Of a DNA stretch of 64,000 nucleotides, positions 59,044-64,000 are shown one piece after another; the stretch's first letter is position 1; the number at the start of each line of letters is the position of its first letter. This DNA comes from Gorsachius magnificus (taxonomy: Eukaryota; Chordata; Aves; Pelecaniformes; Ardeidae). The notes below the pieces were generated by a model. The model was not told where the DNA came from, did not search any database, and saw nothing but the letters and a program-made list of their open reading frames with translations. A program made the translations under genes and the position numbers. Location of the stretch: NCBI GenBank assembly GCA_034008185.1, contig CM067109.1:58768801-58832800 (forward strand). Direction: 5' to 3'.

Positions 59044-62000
59044 AATACATATTCTAATATCATACATATAATACTATAATAAATACATATCCTAATATAA
59101 TGTTTCAATATATATATTGCAATACATATTTGTATCTGCTTAGTACTGAAATATGTCTGCTCTAGCTCTTTCAAAAAGTGGTTGTGACACATTTTTATTG
59201 TTAAGATTTAATGTAAATAGGTGCATTTCTTCCTACATAGCATTTTAATAGCAACTTGCAATTTCTGTAAAGGTCCCATTTTTCACAGGGGTCATTTGTA
59301 CTAAGCAGTATAAATATATTTGTAGATTATATTAAACTAGAATAAACTGTTTGAGTCTTTTCTCAAGTCTTTTCTTTTCTCGAGCCTTTCTGTTTCACTG
59401 AAAGAAAGCCTCTGGTAGATATAGCTCATTTCCTTTAGGACTGAAATCTCACAGACCACAGATGTTGTCTTTTAAAAATGATAGGGTATTTTTAATTCAT
59501 ATTTGTGCAAATTGCAGATCATAATTTTTTTAATATTGTTCTTTACCATATTTATCCCCTACTGTGGATTTTATAGCATTTCTTCCTCATCTACTGGATT
59601 ATTCTTCAAAACCTGCATAACTCTTAAGCTCCTTTTCACAGGGGTACTTCTGCATAGAATATATATTCTATTCAAAACAATATTTGATACAAAAAAATCA
59701 CACAAAACCAAATGATTATTTATTTAGATAGAATTGCAAAGCAATTTACAATAGATTGCTTATGCTGGAGAAACGTCCACTGTCAATGAACCATTTTAAG
59801 AGGTTCTTTGAAAAAGACAGTACAAAAACCTTGCATAGAAAAACATTTGACATATTTCCTCTGCTGTTCAGCTGTTACAAACTTTCAGATTCTTTCAGAG
59901 TTTCTGAATAGAATGCCTAAATAGCACCAGCCAGGCTTTTCTTCCCGTTCTTCTAGCTATAGGGAAAATAAAAAATTAATATATATTGCTTGAGCCTTTT
60001 CCTAACACTGTATCAATAAACCATGGCCCATATTTGGATCATCACTAACATGAACCTGTCAGTCCATCTCTGACCCATAAGCTGATTTTATTCAGTGATG
60101 ATTTTAATTACTATTTTTCCCCTGTTTGCTCTTTCAGATCAATCTCTCTACTTCTCTTTAGGCCAGGTTCTGCTAATGAATATTTTTGAATCTATGTAAT
60201 TACTATTACTACTCTGTATATACATACACTGTGGGATTTTTGGTTTGCTATGTTTTTATCATGAAGAATGCCATTGTTGTTTTTGCCATACGTGGAACAA
60301 AAAGCAAAGCTAAGTAAAGAAGAATACTTTTGAATAGTGGAGGGAGAAAGACAAGATGGCTGTACCCACTCTCTAATGGTCAAGTTCTGTTGTGGTGTCT
60401 TACTGAAGTTGATTGGCCCATTACTTCATACATACTCCATTCAAATCAAGTTTTGGCGTGAGTCACTAGTTCTTTGGGAAAATAATTTATTTCTGAACTG
60501 TCTTTAAGTGTGGAGATTGTAATAAGCCATTACGGACCCAAGTAAGCAGCTGACACTGCAGAAAGCACTGGTCTTGTATCAAACTGCAATGAAAATGATT
60601 ACATGCTAGCTAGCTGTCTTTTTGTTGGTAGCTATCTATATGTAGTTCTAAAACTCTCTTGCCTGATTAGTGTAACATCAACCCCAGTTACGCAATCCTG
60701 TCTCAGATGAATGAAGAGTATTTCTGGATTTGTTCCCTCGGGGTCAATTTTCCATATTGGTCCAATGCCAAATAACTCATTGTAAACTTTGGGTACACAT
60801 TCCTTGTCACAAAGCTGTTCATTTACACTACATTCAAGCGTCCTGGTGTTGAGCAGACCATTGCAGCTCAGTTCAATTTTTGTTTGAAATTGCCATTAAT
60901 ATTTCCCTTTGCTCCGTTGTTCTGGCTAAAAAAACCTCAAATGGCTGAAACATTTACACAGTGCTCTTCTTACTGTTTTTTTCTTCATCAGTGCTCACCA
61001 CCAAGCTTATGTCATGATCTGTGCTTAAAAAAAAAAAAGTCAATTATCTGAGGCATAGTTATTTCTTTGGATGCGATGCTTATGTTTATCATCCAGTACC
61101 ATGCTGGGTGACAAATTTGCCTCATCCTAACAGTATTGATGGTGAGTGATTGTCCAAATGCAGTAAATCTCTATTATGAATGTTTGAAAAAACCATACTT
61201 ACTACTTTGTTCTGGTACAGACGGATGTAAGATTATGTCTATGAACATAGTTGTCCTTCATCTGTTTTCAGCTCATGCAAATAGTCCTTCAGCTGTCAAC
61301 ACGTGTCATTTCAATTCATCCTGTCATAAAGGGCTGATAAATCTTCAATGAGCAAAGTGGATAGTTAACTTTAAGTAGAAATAAATTATGTTAGCATGAC
61401 ATCACAAGCTTCAAATAATACGACTGTGTGTTCCCAGGTCAGACACGGTATATGCTTTAACTCCATTGCTTGTGTTCCTTTCATGAGTTCTGTACGCACA
61501 AATTGCTGTATGTTAAGATGGATATTTATCTAATTAAGAATGTTACACTTAGGATGTCCAGAGAGACATGAGGTGTACCCTTTGATGCAGAGTTAAGGTA
61601 CATCAGAAGCTGAAGTTTCTTTTGTGCCAAGGTAGCAAGGCATAATGTGTCTAATTTACATAAGGTACCTACTTTGCACATTAGTTGAATTACCTCTTGA
61701 AAGTTATCCATACTGTGTCTGTCAGCAATGATGGACTGCTTATAGATGTGAATTTAAGGCATTCGTTCGTTTATGGGTCCAAAGTACTTTGGATCCTCAC
61801 AAACCATCATTATGTCTTGGAGCACTGTATTTTGTATTTGGATCTCCACGATGGATGAAAAGTGCATGCAGTAACATGTATGCTGACAGCTTCTTATTAG
61901 CAATTCATTTGAAGAAATAGCTACTTTGGATATGGAATGTTTGAAGCACACATGCACAGAAATGTGTGTTTGCAAAATTATCAGACAAATAGAAGAGGTG

Positions 62001-64000
62001 GTGTTAACAATTTGCATTTATATACATGCTGACACATTAGTTGTGCGCTAATATTGTCATCAGCTTAAAATAGACCCTCTTATGTCCTCATATGTAATAG
62101 CACTCTAAAATAGCTTTTGGATCTGAAACACTAGAAACAGGAGAAGAGGAAACAGTAGTGGAAAACTAACCTGTCACAAGGACTGTCCAGCCTTGCAAAT
62201 CATTTATATCTGATCAGCTAATATCAGCTTTCAGTTGTATTGCCCAAAGTGATACTGTATAAACTGTTAACAGGGTTGTATTGCTCAAATGAAGCTTGGG
62301 CCTGATACCTAACGTGTGATTCAAGAACTTAAACAGATCTTGAATCCTCCTCAAGGGAAAGGGACAACACAATAAAAATGCAAAAAACCCCCACTGGGTG
62401 ACTGGCATCAGCCACTAGTGATCAAAATAACCATCAGTGCTTTTCAGCACTGTTAATTGTAGCATTAAGGGAGACATATAGTTTAAGAAAACAAAGACAT
62501 TAGCTACTTTAGAACAGTGCATTTGAAAAAGATCAGCTTACTCCTGAAACAGAAAATAGACTTCATGGTTAAATAAATAATTTCCTAGCAGTATCAAGAT
62601 TAACATAGAAGATTGATTTACTCAGCAGGCTAATTCTGGAGAAAACTTTCCTTAGGTTCATTGTAATAAAAAAAGAATAGCAGAGGTTCGAGAAACTTTA
62701 TCTAAATGTGTATGTAGCTAGGTAAACTTTCCAAAGTGTTGAGAGATGCCTATTTGTGTTTTGAGGTTTCATTTCTCATTCTTTTAATAAATTCTTCCCT
62801 CTTGTTTCTTTTGTTTGGTTAAAATACCATTACACTGGAACCTCTCTAATGAAACTTTCTGACTTAAATATGTGCATTGAAATTTTATACTAACTTTAGT
62901 CAAAAAGGAAGATTTAATTGGATTTATTTTACTGTTGCTGCACTTGTAAGATCCAGAAAAGCTGAGAGAGGGCAAACTGCGATCTGATTGGTTTTGTGCA
63001 TCAGCTGGTTGATTGTTAAATTTCAGATAGTTATAGCCACTCAGGTAAGGAATTTGCACTTTGTATGTCATTGAAGACTAACCGTGAGACAGTGGCATCA
63101 GAAATAAAGGTTACTTTTCTAGATAACACTTATTGCCTTATTTATAGAATAAGAAAGAATCTGCTTGATTCTCAGGCCCCATGCTGAGCTTTCAGGGACT
63201 GCAGTTAGAAGAAATGGAAATAAAATCTTCTGTAAAAAAAAATTAAATTGAAAAAATAAAGATGGAATTTTTAATGCAGGGGTTTTTTTGCATTTTTTCA
63301 GAGCCTTTTCGATGGATATATAAAGTACTGAGTTTAAATATTCCCAGCATCCCAGGACAAGCCCACCTCCTACATTCAATTGGGTGGGACATGGCTTAGA
63401 ATTTCGTACTGTTTCTGATGTTTTTCCTGTCCCTTTATATTTTTCAAATCTCTTATCTGTGGAAAAATAAATAGAAATAGCAGCAAAAGACTTATGGAGT
63501 TAGCTTTCTGGGCAGTACCTGTACACCTAAGCTGCCATAGATTTGCAGCCACAAATAAGATTGTTCTGCACATCTCACAGAAGGATTTCTCTGGGTTGTT
63601 GCTACTAGCTGTGCTAAGCTTCCCAATTTAGCCATGGACACCTGGCCAGCAAAGGAGGGATGCAGCTCACATAGAGCTATAGCAGCTGATAAGCTTACTT
63701 GTAAGTCAAGAAGCTCAAAGGTGCCTCTGTTAATGGAGTATATGTTAAAGAAACAACTGAACCCAGGGCTTCATCTGGGGATTAATGGAAATGTAATCCA
63801 GAAGGATTAAATGGAAAAATATGCTTAAATAAGATATTTTCTTAGGAGACATCTGGGGTGAGATCTTTATTCTTGTGCATCAACATTATCCCTAAAATAA
63901 AAATTAGTCCTCCCTCTACCAAATACCATCTTTCTACTCTGCAGGTACATTATCCCTCTTACCTTTTTTCTGAATACTCATGTCAAAAAGAGTTCAATGC
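59044..64000. other. non-coding DNA
   Basis: Final 5 kb without a recognised gene, RNA or repeat family. 60660-60930 is a higher-complexity stretch that might be conserved, and 62900-63060 contains a reverse CCAAT ('gattggttttgtgc') near 62978. A10-12 runs occur near 61028 and 63234. Frames are all below 100 codons with no motifs. Confidence 0.5.

Noticed and set aside
1..64000. Provirus/LTR, CRISPR array, tRNA or rRNA genes, bacterial-type operons
   Set aside because: I saw no LTR pairs, gag/pol/env motifs, regular spaced repeats or RNA gene signatures by eye. Small or divergent RNA genes could still be missed without a covariance search.

Overview
This is vertebrate, almost certainly avian, nuclear DNA. 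The main evidence is at least nine fragments of chicken-repeat-1 (CR1) LINE retrotransposons. Several end in the CR1 3' signature, an 'ATTCTATG'-type octamer repeat preceded by a 'ttggactagatgatc...cttccaaccc' block. The background is AT-rich and CpG-poor, has many short A/T runs and microsatellites, and shows no bacterial-style gene packing. I found no host protein-coding gene, tRNA, rRNA, CRISPR array or provirus that I could support. The window reads as intergenic or deep intronic DNA. Identifications are from sequence features and my knowledge of the families; no database search was run.

Layout: 1-6117 is non-coding, with a CpG-enriched, promoter-like island near 2.17-2.48 kb. 6118-8708 is a minus-strand CR1 (copy A) keeping the C-terminal part of the endonuclease and the whole reverse transcriptase (RT) region. 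8709-16698 is unremarkable. 16699-18232 is a plus-strand CR1 (copy B) that matches the 3' 1.53 kb of copy A without gaps and with only about seven mismatches. 18233-30822 is non-coding, with two dense, possibly conserved segments (20.88-21.42 and 21.76-22.30 kb) and TA/TG repeats. 30823-32146 holds an old CR1 tail and a minus-strand CR1 (copy C). 38252-38619 is CR1 copy E. 44624-45806 is a repeat graveyard: a possible ancient hAT-type MITE, an ancient L3/CR1-like RT relic, a GTTT microsatellite and CR1 copy G. 46169-47560 holds a TAG microsatellite, a palindrome-bearing segment and a local CpG-rich patch. 48455-49692 has CR1 copies F and H. 57732-59043 is a long old minus-strand CR1 (copy D). 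The last 5 kb has nothing recognisable.

The strongest observation is the A/B pair. They form a young inverted repeat about 9 kb apart. Both carry the same two lesions that should kill the RT: a four-base-shorter, frame-shifted linker and FAGD in place of the catalytic FADD motif. This suggests a defective CR1 lineage recently copied in trans by another element's machinery. I see no convincing undescribed multi-gene system. The remaining leads are candidate regulatory elements, hairpins and two weak exon candidates.
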